Both the position numbers and the translations under genes were made by a program. 64,000 nucleotides of DNA. Origin: Glandiceps talaboti. Its lineage: Eukaryota; Hemichordata; Enteropneusta; Spengelidae. Shown here one piece after another: positions 40,110 through 51,558 of the stretch. Positions within the stretch are counted from its first letter, which is position 1. Each line of letters opens with the position of its first letter. Where the stretch lies: the NCBI RefSeq assembly GCF_964340395.1, contig NC_135557.1:7822709-7886708 (forward strand), in the 5' to 3' direction. Below the pieces are notes generated by a model, which saw nothing but the letters and a program-made list of their open reading frames with translations, was not told the origin of the DNA and searched no databases.

Positions 40110-40750
40110 TCTTTTATGACAACTGAACTTTGCTCACGTTCAATTTTTTTCAAATGCGCACCAATCGGTCTGAAAATTCATAAATAGAGACCAAAGGGGT
40201 TTTGTAAGAAATCTCTTGGTTTTAGATTTGTCATTTTTTACATTCTTTTATGGAAAATGATGTGCTATCGCTGACTATGTTGTTAAAACTCATTAAGAAA
40301 ACCATTGCAATTTGTAAACCGGCACATTTTACCATGTATACCTACATAAATACAGAACTCTAACTTCGTTATTCTGTAAGTAAATTACACGTAATACATA
40401 CAGGCTAACCTAGCATTTGCTTTCACAAAATCAGTCTTTAATTTCCTGAAGGCTGTGTGGCAAATAAAATCGATAGTTTCGAGTTATTCCGTATATTTTA
40501 GTTTAATACCCGTCAGCAAATTATGCTATCAACAGGTCAGCGATAGGTGTTCCACGGACACTCTGCACAGTCAGTACAGTACTACTGCGCTCATATCAGA
40601 AAAAACTTGAAATCGATATTCTTTTCACTAAACTTTGCAACATTATTTGATGACAATTAAATTTCGCTCAGCTCATGTTCACCTTTTTCAAATGCACACC
40701 AATCTGTCTGAAAAATCGTAAGTAGAGACCAAAGGGGTTTTGTGAAAATC
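40110..40750 (+). repeat. Direct repeat pair, ~100 bp
   Basis: 40115-40212 and 40648-40746 share GCTCAnGTTCA, TTTTTCAAATGC, CACCAATC, GTCTGAAAA and AGAGACCAAAGGGGTTTTGT in order. The spacer of about 430 bp is unrelated. Confidence 0.75.
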
Positions 40751-40759
40751 TGAGTCATC

Positions 40760-41090
40760 GCTACCGCTACCTTAGGTGTCAATCAAATATTGGTGCCTAA
40801 ATGCTTCGGGGAATACTGGACAATTGAGAACATCGCTGGGCCGCAGTGCTAGTGCCAATTTAGTCATAAAAAAATAATATTGTTATACTTTTATTCATAT
40901 ACATGGCAAGTACCAAGCTCCCAATTGTTACGACTTGAAGCTTGAATGGGAAATGTTAAACAATTAGTTGTGGGTGTAAAACGTCAACCTTTACACCTCC
41001 TATGTATACACAACAACCATAAGTGATATTCCTCTAAAGTCCTCCCAACATTTTTCATTATTATATAATATTTAAACCCCTTCACTTGTA
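40760..41090. other. No gene seen
   Basis: No supported feature. Confidence 0.5.
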
Positions 41091-41094
41091 ATAA

Positions 41095-41465
41095 TGATAT
41101 TAATAATGTTACTAATGTTAGTTTTTTATATAGCTCTTTCCCACTCTGTGTTCAAAGTGCTATACTTATTACCCCTGGTATATGCCTATAGCAGCGCAAC
41201 GGTCCCTTATACTTCCTCAACTGCCTAGGGAGCATACAATCTATTGCAGCAGTTATAAGCGCACATGATTAAAACATTCACATTGTAGCTTCTGTCCTAC
41301 CAGTTTCCGAATCATACCGCTGGGTTGAATGAGGCACAGCCGTGGTTCAAATCTTGCCCAAGGATTTTAGCCATTCAGAACCTAACAGCAGCGATGGGAA
41401 TCGAACCTACAACCTGCATATTCCAAGCCGACTACTTTAACCATTCGTCCATTATGACTCCAAAC
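41095..41465 (-). mobile_element. tRNA-derived SINE with L2/CR1-type tail
   Basis: Read on the minus strand, the head (41465 down to about 41385) resembles a serine/leucine-type tRNA: GGACGAATGGTTAAAG in the A-box region, a GTCGGCTTGGAATATGCAGG anticodon-arm-like stretch and a perfect B box GGTTCGATTCC (41397-41407). The body follows, then a tail with CACTTTGAACACAGAGTGGG, AAAGAGCTATATAAA and an irregular ATT/ATTAAT end near 41095. That tail is typical of SINEs mobilised by L2/CR1-clade LINEs. Transcription would use RNA polymerase III internal promoters; activity is unknown. Confidence 0.75.
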
Positions 41466-41833
41466 TAGCAATCTAGTGTTTGCTAGAGTGTACTGGGTGG
41501 AAGATACTTTGATTAGTTACCAAGGTTATATATAAAATGACATGTTCCTGTCCGCTTTTATCATATCCACGACAACTTTCTGTTGACAATTTGCCATCCT
41601 TGCAGACAATTGTTAAAAACACCTTTCAACGTCCTACTATACCCGAGATAATATTACACATGATGTGTTTTTTTTGTCCAGTTTATAATGAGAGTTCAGC
41701 GACAACATTACCTCAGGGAACTCATTATCTGTTATAGTGACAGGTTTGCTATTATAGTACAAGTCACTCTATTCACTGTACAAGATAGCATAGTCAGCTT
41801 CATAGTATATTATATTCTTTGTAATATATTTCT
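41466..41833. other. No gene seen
   Basis: No supported feature. Confidence 0.5.
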
Positions 41834-42085
41834 TTGCCCCAAGGAATTGAAAATAATGTGTTTTTAAAGAGTTTGAAATATTATACAGTTTGATAAAAAA
41901 GAAAGTAGAAAAGTGATGAAAATACATTTTGCCTGACTTGATGCCCACCAAACGCTTTACTTGCCCCAAGGAATTGAAAATAATGTTTTTAAAGAGTTTG
42001 AAATATTATACAGTTTGATAAAAAAGAAAGTAGAAAAGTGATGAAAATACATTTTGCCTGACTTGATGCCCACCAAACGCTTTAC
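41834..42085 (+). repeat. 127-bp recent tandem duplication
   Basis: 41834-41960 and 41961-42085 are identical except for a two-base deletion (TGTGTTTTT versus TGTTTTT). Unit start is TTGCCCCAAGGAATTG. Confidence 0.93.
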
Positions 42086-42293
42086 TCATAGTTCAAATAT
42101 GTTTTATATGTACACGGAAATGATTTAGTGACGTCATGTGAGTTTATTTGAATGAAGGTAGCCTTGTAAATGTGTGTAGAAATAAGTGACATTTGTATGT
42201 CATTTGCCTGTCCGATTTACATTGAAATGATTACATTGAAATATATATGATCGTGCGCTCTTGTCGATGCGCGCGCATTCAGTGTATGGATGT

Positions 42294-42420
42294 TATATAA
42301 GACGCGCTGTCCATGCAGAAAACTGTGAAAGAATAAGAGACAGTGTAATGAGCACGCTGAGTTGAAGACACACCAAGATAATAACTGTACATATTGCTGA
42401 TATGCTTGGAGGATATCTTG
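42294..42420 (+). promoter_or_regulatory. Possible TATA promoter and first coding exon
   Basis: TATATAA at 42294-42300 sits in a locally GC-rich stretch (GATGCGCGCGCATTC upstream, GACGCGC downstream). About 100 bp further an ATG (42402) opens MLGGYL and runs into a consensus donor, CTTG followed by GTAAGT, at 42421. Taken together this looks like a TATA box, 5' UTR and first exon of a plus-strand gene. I cannot identify a second exon, so the product is unknown and the call may be fortuitous. Confidence 0.3.
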
Positions 42421-44158
42421 GTAAGTTTTTCATATTCCTTGGATTTTTATTTCACCAAAACTAGCTTAAATTCAAACTACCACTTTATTTCAGTATTTGT
42501 GTTAAATGCAGGTTTCTTCATTCATCTACATGGCGTATATTGACTTGGGGTAAATACAGGCATTCAGTTATGCATATACGTTGTATATTAGTTTGAATTT
42601 GAATTTTCTTCCGTAAATGTTTTATAATTTCAGTGAAAAAAAAATTCACTTCAAAAGATTGTTTCAATGTATTCTAATATAATAGAGATATCATAGAGAC
42701 ATCTGTCAGCGAACTAACAAATCCACCAACTCGACCAATTCATTGCAAAAGGTTAAGGAAAATGTGTGAAAAATCAGTTTTAGCGATTCCGAATCTCGTT
42801 TTATCACCTAAATGTGGCAATCTTCCTTTTAGAAGACATCTTAGACGAGTTGCAGGTTAAAACGGCTTGATTTTATTTTATTGCCACGGCTCTACGGATT
42901 TTCAATGAACAGTTCAAATTATTTAGCTTGTACTGCTTCAAATGTTTGTTTGTTCTTTGTATGCTGTATTAATAGTGTATTTGAATCATTAGAATGTATA
43001 AGTACTATCTGACGATACATGTATTTGCAAATAGGCTGCTGGCCATTTGATAGATGACTTTTAAGGCTAAATACATATCTGAAGTCAAATGTAAGCGAAC
43101 ACCAAGAACAGGCATTTCATGTTGTTGTGAGTTCCTCTTTTCAAAGCATTAAAAATGAAACTTTGCCAGCGTAAGATACCTATATGTTGTGTTTGCATCT
43201 GTAGCATTAGAAGTATACTGTTGAGGAATATAGCGTGATATATAGCCAGTTGTAAAATCCACAGACCATCTCACTAAACGATATTTGTTGTGTTCAGTAA
43301 TTAGTTTGGTGTGTTAGTGTGTAGTTGCAAGTTGAGATTGTGGCATTATGATATTGATATTGTATAAACGACGTTAACAGGTTTTGTTCAGACACTGATT
43401 GACAAAGGTTTCGTTACCGATCACAACCAACCTGCTGTTGTTTTGTCACGAACCCCGGCCCTGGGTAGAAGCTACACACATCGTTCTCTTTACAGACTAT
43501 TTCTTTGAAAAGAAATTGTCACTTTATAGACAATTCATTCAGTGCTTTATCCACAAGAATTACATTTGACCAACATTTTATTTTTGAAAAAAAAAATCAA
43601 ACTTTTGACCTGATTTTATCGATAAGTGAGGACTGCTTTCGAAATTCTTAACTAACCATATGAGTGCGTAATGGTGTTTGAATTGGTACATCAACTGTAT
43701 TCTAATTTTCTTTGAAACAGTAAGGAGGAACAGATATAGCTCAAGGCTATTTTAAAGCCAAATTGCAAAAGAATCTTTTAAACAATAAAATGGGTAACAA
43801 GACTATATTGTAACCACAGGAATTTTGTTTAAAAAAAAACAAAAACATTTCAATATGTGATTAGAGTAGTTATAATTACATAGTTGTAGAATCAGGTGTC
43901 CAGATTTGAACTAAATACCTACCGGTAGGGCAAATCCTTTAGATTATCGTTCCTCGCCCAAACCCAATAAGAAGGTGCAATTCAGGTTTTGAAATTATGA
44001 AAATTAAAGTTCATGGAAACAAGACAAGTTTTACTGATTTTTAAAGCCTTGTATCTGTACAACATTTATCCAAAGCGATTTCAAGTTAAGTGTTATAGAT
44101 TTTGTTTAAATGAGTCCAATGTAAACCACTGTAAAGGGTGTACTATCTGAAACGTACG
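42421..44158. other. No further exon recognised
   Basis: 1.7 kb of AT-rich sequence; if the preceding exon is real this would be intronic. Confidence 0.4.
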
Positions 44159-45080
44159 TTACAACTAGGAAGACTACAATATACATGGAATTATACAAGA
44201 AAGCTTTTGTAATTTTACGATGTTACCTTAGTTGTATTTTTAACTGAATATCATATTACGTGAAAAGTTGTATGATGGCTATGGTTGAATTGGTATTTCG
44301 CACCAGTACTGGTCAAACGTTATATGTAATATTATGTTTATTAGGAATTTTGGGGGCATCGGGTGCATCAAGCATCTGCCATTAGGTGTATGTAAATGAC
44401 ATGTGGTTTCATTTCAAGTCGTTTTACTTAACATAGAAACTCAATGTCTACTAAACCGATGTACCATAGTTGAAAGTGCAACCCCCTTTAGAAAACGAAT
44501 TGTTTGTTTAATTTTATCACCATTGAGTATGTAACGTACATTTCAACTGTAAGAACTGAAAACCTTTTATATTTTCAAAGATTAGAGACGTCATTATAAA
44601 AACCTTTTATTTGACATTTGTGTTGACAACTTGACATAACATACGTTTACGAAGACCATGTACTGAAAACTACCCAATGAAAACCCCATTATTCCCCATG
44701 ATAACCCCATTATAGTATATTTTGCGCATGCGTAGATGATTTTCAAAAGAAAAATGAAAGCAATGTTTTTTTCAGAAAAAAGTAAACTTTTAAGATTAAA
44801 GCGTTAAAGTAACGACTGTCCTTTTTACATATTATAATCTCAAAATCGCATTTTTGACACTTAATTTTGTCTTTTAACGAACACTGAACATATAAACACA
44901 GTAACGGACATTTCCTTCAGAATCCTTAGTCTGTTTCATGAAACTTTGTTTGTGGAATATAATGTTTATATTGATCATAACTGCTGTAATATGAATATAT
45001 GAAATGTAAACACAATGCTAAACGTCGCCTAAAGTCCGTATAATGTTATATCAAACAATTCACATATCGGCAGAATTTAT

Positions 45081-45790
45081 TTATGGTATCGAACATTTCA
45101 TGATGTATTGTTCATCAAACAGAGATACCAGTATTTCAATCATATTGTGATCATCAAGGCTTTTTTCTGCCTTGCTTTTTGAGACAGATGAATTTAATTT
45201 AGTTATGACTAGTTTATCTTTTCGGTTTTTATTCTTTTTCTGTGCTATGATTGGTTTGGTTGGGTAGAGTTTGTTCAATAGTACATCACTTTGAATTCTA
45301 ACAAGTCCCAGTGTTTTGCTAATGCGTCTTTCATATAACTGGGACGCTTTGATATGTGTTGTCTTGAAGACTAGAGGATTCACTTGTGTTGGTGTCCGAT
45401 TTCGGAGATACGTCTCTCTATTCTTATATTAGACTCCATCTATTGAGCGAACCACTTCTGATTCGTTGTATCCTCTTTGTGTCAGTTTGTTTATGAAGAA
45501 TTCCATTTTGTTTTGGAAATCTTCTTCGTCACTGCATGTTCGTATGTATCTCGTTGTTTGAGTTTGGGTGATACGATTGTCTGTGGAGGTACTGGAAAGT
45601 GTCAGTTGGTTTAGTATTTAGTTTTGATATCCAGTCTCTTAGTAGTTTGTTTTAATCTCAGACCTTTGTGAATTACCAGGTCAAGATGTACCACTTTCTT
45701 TTCTGAGTTGACCAACGAAAATTTAAATGTTTGGTTTATTTCATTTATGGTTTCACTCAATATTAAGTTCAGTGTGTTAAGTCCATCCGT
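45081..45790 (-). pseudogene. Penelope-like element remnant, RT end and linker
   Basis: Minus-strand pieces give FTDGLNTLNLILSETINEIN, FKFSLVNSEKKVVHLDLVIH, KMEFFINKLTQRGYNESEVV, NPLVFKTTHIKASQLYERRI and PIIAQKKNKNRKDKLVITKL. This order matches the RT thumb and linker of Penelope-like retroelements, which precede a GIY-YIG endonuclease. The catalytic palm and the GIY-YIG domain are both absent, and there are stops and frame changes, so it is an internally deleted relic. Confidence 0.65.
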
Positions 45791-45797
45791 GAAACAA

Positions 45798-46040
45798 TTA
45801 CTTTTTTATCTCTGTATTTTTGTCAATCGTAACCTGTTCTGCTAATTTTTTAACTAGCTGAACACGACTTAGGTCTGAGGAGGGAATGTTGTTTCTCTGT
45901 CGTCTTCCCCGTTCTCTCGCTAAATAAGACTCTCCCTTCCTTTGCTTCTTTCTATCTCTGTAAGCACGTTGATATTTGGCCTGAGACTTTGCCATGTTAT
46001 CTAGAAGATATTGTAGTTCACTGTTATAAGACACTTTCAT
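45798..46040 (-). CDS. Basic coiled ORF, probably retroelement ORF1 fragment
   Basis: 80 codons, likely starting at an internal Met: MAKSQAKYQRAYRDRKKQRK followed by GESYLARERGRRQRNNIPSS. Strongly basic, helical and arginine-rich, resembling short uncharacterised basic proteins (RDRKK...YLxxERxRRR...IPxSDLS) seen repeatedly in invertebrate genomes. It ends only a few bases before the Penelope-like RT relic in the same orientation, which suggests that it is the upstream ORF of the same element, joined by an internal deletion. Function is probably nucleic-acid binding, by inference from composition alone. Confidence 0.45.
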   Translation of the reverse strand: MKVSYNSELQYLLDNMAKSQAKYQRAYRDRKKQRKGESYLARERGRRQRNNIPSSDLSRVQLVKKLAEQVTIDKNTEIKK

Positions 46041-47512
46041 TGTGTTTTACCTAGACGCCAAGCAATGACGTGGATGATTTCGTGAAGTGTACGTTACCAC
46101 AATTTGTAATGTCCGTTACCAAAATTGTCTTATCAGTTATATAAGAATTAGGTAAACGGATCAGTACATAGTATGAGTTTATTAGTCAATGGTATAATAA
46201 AATCTTTACTGACAAAAATGGTTGCAAATCAATTCACAGAAACGAGACTGTGACGTGGATAATTTGGAGTAACACGATTTTAACTAAAATGAATCCTGAC
46301 AGAATATATATGTTGTATAAATTGCGCATGATATGATATTCAAAAATGAATGTAGTTATTTTCTTTCACCAAGACTTTGTTATATAATCATTATAGACAG
46401 TTATGATAAATTATCCGTGGAAATTTATTTGAAAATAAACATTACACACATTTGCGAATGTAACATTATTTTGTCTGAAATGTACGTTACCTTTTGTAAC
46501 GTACATTTCGCCTATTACAGATGCAAAATTCTATACTATGCCAAACAGCTGTACTGACACTGATGGACTACAACGTAGACTTGAATATTATCTTCCAAAA
46601 TATATACATCTTTGTCAGGACGTTTTTACTCCTTCAATTCGCGATCTCAGTGACATATTTCAGTAACGTACATTTTTTTCACATAGATATTCCACTCCAA
46701 ATTGACCAGCAAGTGCTTGGCTATACTATTACTTTGTCAGCTTCTGTAAGCTTAAGACCTCTATATGTCTATCTATGTCTGTTACCCATTTTCTGAACGA
46801 TAAAAAATATATAGGGAGTAACGTACATTTCCCTACGAAAATTACTCTGCCACTTACATACCTTTGCAACGCATTGGCATTGCGAACTGTCAATGTATGA
46901 CATTCTCAACATGTACCGCGAATTCTTGGATATGTATCGAATATTTAGTCATATTTCGTATATAACGGGTACAAAATTATATGTTATCAGATGCTGTTGA
47001 TTTTCGGTAACGCACATTTCGCGCGACCTAGGGACAACCACATTTTTGTATATAAAAACATATATTTGAAATAATGTGGGAATCGCTTTCCATGATAAAC
47101 AAGTTAGCACTTTCGTGACTTTGTTTAAACAAACTGCTTATAGGTTTCCTTCAATATTTCAGTACAATTTTCTTATCAATTCTCTATTTACTTTGGCACC
47201 GGGACAGTAACGTACATTTATTTTTTGGGTATATCCATGGGTCTAAATATAACCAAATAACTCCGACAATGGAGCAATTTTCGTTTTAAGTAGCCTAAGG
47301 TACCTCTTGCCTTGCCACATATCGTATCCATATCTCCGTCTATCATTTTAAAGTAAACAACGCTGGACCTCAATTGCACCTTCTTATTGGGTTTGGGTGT
47401 CCTACACAATATTTTTTAGAATTTCACAAAACATATGCGAGTAGTTATGTTTGAAGTATGCACACTAATTAAAATAAATTTGAAGAATGAATTTTTAAGG
47501 TATGATATGTGT

Positions 47513-47756
<244 letters not shown>

Positions 47757-48460
47757 TTGAATTGAATTTGAATTAATGGGTAAGAACAAGCTATGCTTGA
47801 TAAACCCCATGTCTATTACTCAGGTAACTGTTCAAGTTCGATTTAAATAAGTTGGTGGCAGAGGATAGTCCGGTAAATTGTTCCATTGTGTGGCAACGCG
47901 TTGACTGAAGAAGTTCTGTCTCCCTTGTAATCTGTTTTTTGCTTTATACAGTTTAAGTGAATGTCCTCTCAGATGTGTAGTAGTAGATAACTGGAAAAAC
48001 TGTCTGTAGTCCACATTTTCTTTCCCAGTAAGCAGTTTGTAGCATTCAAATTAAGTCGCCCCTTAGACGTCTACAGTTCAGGGTGGGTAGTTTTAATCTT
48101 TGTAGTCTCTCTTCATACGGCAAGTGTCTAATACTGGAACCCAATTTTGTAGCTCTTCTTTGAACATTTTCCAAGTGGTCTATGTCTTTAATTAAGTAAG
48201 GACTCCATGCTTGAACACAGTATTCTAAATGTGGCCTGCAGTATGTCTTGTAAAGAATATTGAAACTGTCCATGTCAAGATAACAAAAACTCCTCTTAAT
48301 TAACTGAAGCACTGAACTCGCTTTGGATACTGCATTAGGACATTGCAAAGTAGGTTTCAAGTCACTAGTAGCCCACACACCAAGATCCTTTTCTTCGGTG
48401 CACTGTTGCAATGTTTTAACACCTTGGTTATCACACATTCTATATTGATACTGTGGGTTC

Positions 48461-49132
48461 CTATGGCCTATGTGCATCCTTTTGCATTTCCCGATATGAA
48501 AGCCACTGCTCGGACCACTCATTTAAATTATTCAAATCCTGCTGCAGAGACCAGTGGTCAAATTCCGTAATTAGTGTACGCCATATCTTTGTGTCGTCCG
48601 CAAACATTCTGACGTCACTGGAGACAATTTCTGGTATATCATTCATGTAGACAAGGAACAATAAAGGGCATAATACAGACCCCTGAGGCACATTACTAGT
48701 AACATTGGTCCATTCACAGTTAGCTCCTCTTACAGAAACACTCATATGTCGTCCTGAAAGAAAATCTAGTATCCAGGCAAGCATATTTCCATGGATACCA
48801 TAGCTTTTGAGCTTACACAGTAAACGTTTATGAGGTACAGTGTCAAAAGCCTTTTGATAGTCAAGGTAAATAGTGGTTTCAACACAGAAGCCATTATCTA
48901 AGGCACTTGTCCACGATTCAAAAGCCGTTAAGATATTTGTTAGGCAAGATCTACCCGTTGTAAATCCATGCTGCTTGGAGGCAAATAACTGGTACAGTTC
49001 CATATAGATGAGAATATGGTCCCTCAAAATTGACTCGAAGGTCTTACAAACGATGCAAGTTAGTGAAATTGGTCGATAGTTCTCTGTCCTGGAACGATTA
49101 CCCTTTTTGAAAATTGGGGTGACTTCTGCCAA
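48461..49132 (-). CDS. Reverse transcriptase frame of the CR1 element
   Basis: 223 codons carrying RT motifs A (DYQKAFD), B (NVPQGSVL) and C (FADDTK). The frame is interrupted upstream (the GPDN block is in 49163-49405) and downstream (GFHIGKCKRMHIGH continues in 48046-48522). Part of the decayed element above, not a host gene. Confidence 0.8.
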   Translation of the reverse strand: MAEVTPIFKKGNRSRTENYRPISLTCIVCKTFESILRDHILIYMELYQLFASKQHGFTTGRSCLTNILTAFESWTSALDNGFCVETTIYLDYQKAFDTVPHKRLLCKLKSYGIHGNMLAWILDFLSGRHMSVSVRGANCEWTNVTSNVPQGSVLCPLLFLVYMNDIPEIVSSDVRMFADDTKIWRTLITEFDHWSLQQDLNNLNEWSEQWLSYREMQKDAHRP

Positions 49133-50786
49133 CTTCCAATCCTTAGGTACAGCACCTTTGTCCTATGATTTGCGAAAAATAATATACAGAGGTTTAGCAA
49201 GACAGGATGCACACTCCTTAAGTAGCTGTGGATGCAGATTATCAGGTCCAGCTGATTTGTCAGGCTGTAAAGCAGTAAGATTCTCGTAGATTTCTTTTTC
49301 ACTGTTTATGTCTCGTAGTGTGTTATATTCGTCTACTCTGTTTGGAAACGTTGGAAGGTCAGAGTTCACTTCAACAAATACAGAATGAAAGAATTCACTG
49401 AGCACATCATCAGTTTCTTGTCTGATTGTGTTTTTGTTCCAGTTTTTGTATCAAGTTGTGGAACACCAGTCTTAACTTTCTGCTTACTTCTCACATATCC
49501 AAAGAATTTTTTTTGGATTCTTCTTAAAATTTCTGACAAGCTGTTTCTCGTAATTTCAGTTCTTATTTATTTGTAGTCACCCTTCGAGTCTCTCTTAACC
49601 TTCGAGTTCCCATCTCTAGAATCTAGATTATCATAAAATAAGTATGACGACTGCAGTCCAACATGATCACTTTTACCTAACGGTGCTAAGTACTCAAGCT
49701 CATTAACCATATCGTCTTCGTTAGTGAAGATTAGGTCTAACATCGATGACTCTTGGCCAGTTCTGAAACGCGTAGGCTGGGTAACATGTTGTACTAAATA
49801 TAATTCCTGTATCAATTCTGAAAATCTTGATGGATAACTGTCCTTGCTACAAGTTGTATGGTACTGGACAAAGTCAATATCGTTGAGATTGAAATCGCCC
49901 ATCATGAGTACATGAGATGCATGAACAGAATCAATATTGCGAATCAGTTGTAAGAGATTCTCATTGTTACTTGCGTCACTGCTAGTAGATCTATAACATA
50001 ATCCAACAAGTTGTATTTTACATCATACTGTGTCGTTGAATCCTGGGTTATTTAAGTCTATACACAATTGACTTTGGATTGACTTATGTACCATTAGTAT
50101 AACTCCTCCACCAACAGTGTTTTTCCTATCACATCTATACAGTTCATAGTTAGGTATGTGAAAGTGTGCATCGCTAATTTCAACTTTTGTCCAAGTCTCC
50201 ACTATTCCAATGATGTCCGGTTTAATCTTCAGTATCAATGCTCTAATTTTTATCCATTTTGTTTACTAGACTCTGTGCATTGGTATAATAACAACTTACA
50301 TATTGCAAATTCTTACCAGTGTTCTGTAGATCGGTCCCCTGGTTAATATGTACATATTTACAGTTTTTGTTGACTCCAATGTCAATGGATTCTGTCGAGT
50401 CAGCTGTGCTTTTGGTTTTCTTTTGACAATTCTTTGATTCGCTATCATTAAGTCTTCTTCCCCTTCCATTTCTCTTCTTTGTAGTTCGTCTAATAGCTCC
50501 TTCTTTTTCTGTCTTTCTTGGTAAGTCATGTCTCTCTTGATATATACATTCATTAACTGTGGCACTTCTGTATCCATTAACCTCTTTGCTCTTTTTAGCA
50601 GTGCATTTTTCATATTCATGTGCGTCAATGTCAGTCGTAGTGGCCTTGGGGTCTGTCTGCCGTTTTTTCTGCTTCATACCATGTCTTCTGCAGCTATCTC
50701 TTTCAATACATTCTGGGTTCACATCTAATTCTTGGAATAATGTTTCAGCACAAGCAGTATCATGTGCAATTCTTTCCTCTGGATTT

Positions 50787-51308
50787 TCATATTCCAAAAA
50801 TGATGACATTGTTTTTCCTTTTTTCACGCTGTAACAACTCATCACTTGCCTGCTCTAATCGAATGCCCATGACTTTGTCTACAGTCTTGTCAAAATTGTC
50901 GATCTTTTCAACCACTCCCTCCACCTTCTCACTGTTAGCTTTAACTTTCGTATCTAATTCTCCCACTTGCATTTTCAAAGCCTTGTGGTCTTCTTCTAAT
51001 TTGGCCATCGGAGTTGGTACTTTTATGAAGGTCATGTTACAATTCTTGCAGTACCAGGGGATAGTTAGTAGCATTTTAGTGATTATACGGTATGACTCTT
51101 CATCTACAGCTTCACATGAATTATGATGCCAAAAGTTACATATGCCACCTTCTCTAACTGGTTTATTGCAAGTGTCGCAACTATTGTCGGTGCTCACTTT
51201 ACTCTTGGTCTGGTTTGCATACAAGTTACTTGAGTCTTCTAGAGGTTTTACTTGTCTTCTTTCTGCACTGAGCGACTCACCTCTACTTGTCATAAGCATC
51301 GACGCCAT
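50787..51308 (-). CDS. CR1 ORF1-like protein with PHD-type zinc finger
   Basis: 173 codons: an N-terminal leader, a C4HC3-like finger (Cys pairs at CDTC and CKNC, with CNFWHHNSC between), a KVKANSEKVEGVVEKIDNFD-type coiled coil and an RRKN-VIIFGI strand that starts an RRM-like segment in relatives. ORF1 proteins of this type bind element RNA. The frame breaks after FGI; the continuation is at 50.75 kb. Confidence 0.75.
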   Translation of the reverse strand: MASMLMTSRGESLSAERRQVKPLEDSSNLYANQTKSKVSTDNSCDTCNKPVREGGICNFWHHNSCEAVDEESYRIITKMLLTIPWYCKNCNMTFIKVPTPMAKLEEDHKALKMQVGELDTKVKANSEKVEGVVEKIDNFDKTVDKVMGIRLEQASDELLQREKRKNNVIIFGI

Positions 51309-51310
51309 AT

Positions 51311-51558
51311 TGGATTGCGTACGGTCAGCTGTGCTATAGTTGTAACTGTCGAAAGGTTATTGCCAACTCTCTTGGAATCACGAGTTGTGCACAACATAAG
51401 ATCACCCTGGCGATTTTTTTTACATTTTTTCGTTCACTTCTACAGTCCTCACATCTCATAGTGCCGATGTATAATTACAAAAATATGGCAAAGCCCGGGA
51501 GCAGTTCAAATGTACGTCAGTTCAATCTGGCTAGCGCCCTCAAGGGATGAGAGAGAGG
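51311..51558. other. LINE 5' flank, nothing else recognised
   Basis: Presumably 5' UTR of the CR1 element and flank. Confidence 0.4.

Larger units (their letters stand above)
44159..47219. repeat. Interspersed GTAACGTACATTT motif array
   Basis: GTAACGTACATTT or a one- or two-base variant occurs at 44531, 44901 (variant GGACA), 46497, 46663, 46818, 47007 (variant GCACA) and 47207. In inverted orientation it occurs at 44159, 46085, 46108 (variant) and 46477. The inverted and direct copies at 46477-46509 form a hairpin, GAAATGTACGTTAC, CTTTTT-like loop, GTAACGTACATTTC. Spacing from 46497 on is 155-200 bp. The Penelope-like remnant lies among them. Confidence 0.75.
47770..51310 (-). mobile_element. 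CR1-clade non-LTR retrotransposon, near full length, decayed
   Basis: Minus-strand order 5' to 3': ORF1 with a PHD-like zinc finger (CDTCNKPV, CNFWHHNSC, PWYCKNC), a coiled coil (KLEEDHKALKMQVGELDTKV) and REKRKNNVIIFGI; after a frameshift ENPEERIAHDTACAETLFQE; then endonuclease (IIGIVETWTK, GGGVILMVHK, MGDFNLNDID, SSMLDLIFTN, SDHVGLQ); the RT N-terminal block KSAGPDNLHPQLLKECAS; RT with YLDYQKAFDTVPH, VPQGSVLCPLLFLVYMND and FADDTKIW; and a thumb region YCRPHLEYCVQAWSPYL. The 3' end carries ATTCAAATT-type direct repeats, a CR1 hallmark. Several frameshifts and stops make it inactive. Confidence 0.88.

Noticed and set aside
41385-41465. A genuine tRNA gene on the minus strand
   Set aside because: The A box is degraded and the arm pairing poor; the body and LINE-like tail make it a SINE head.
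50528-51126. Plus-strand frames opposite the CR1 element
   Set aside because: Antisense shadows of ORF1 and its continuation.
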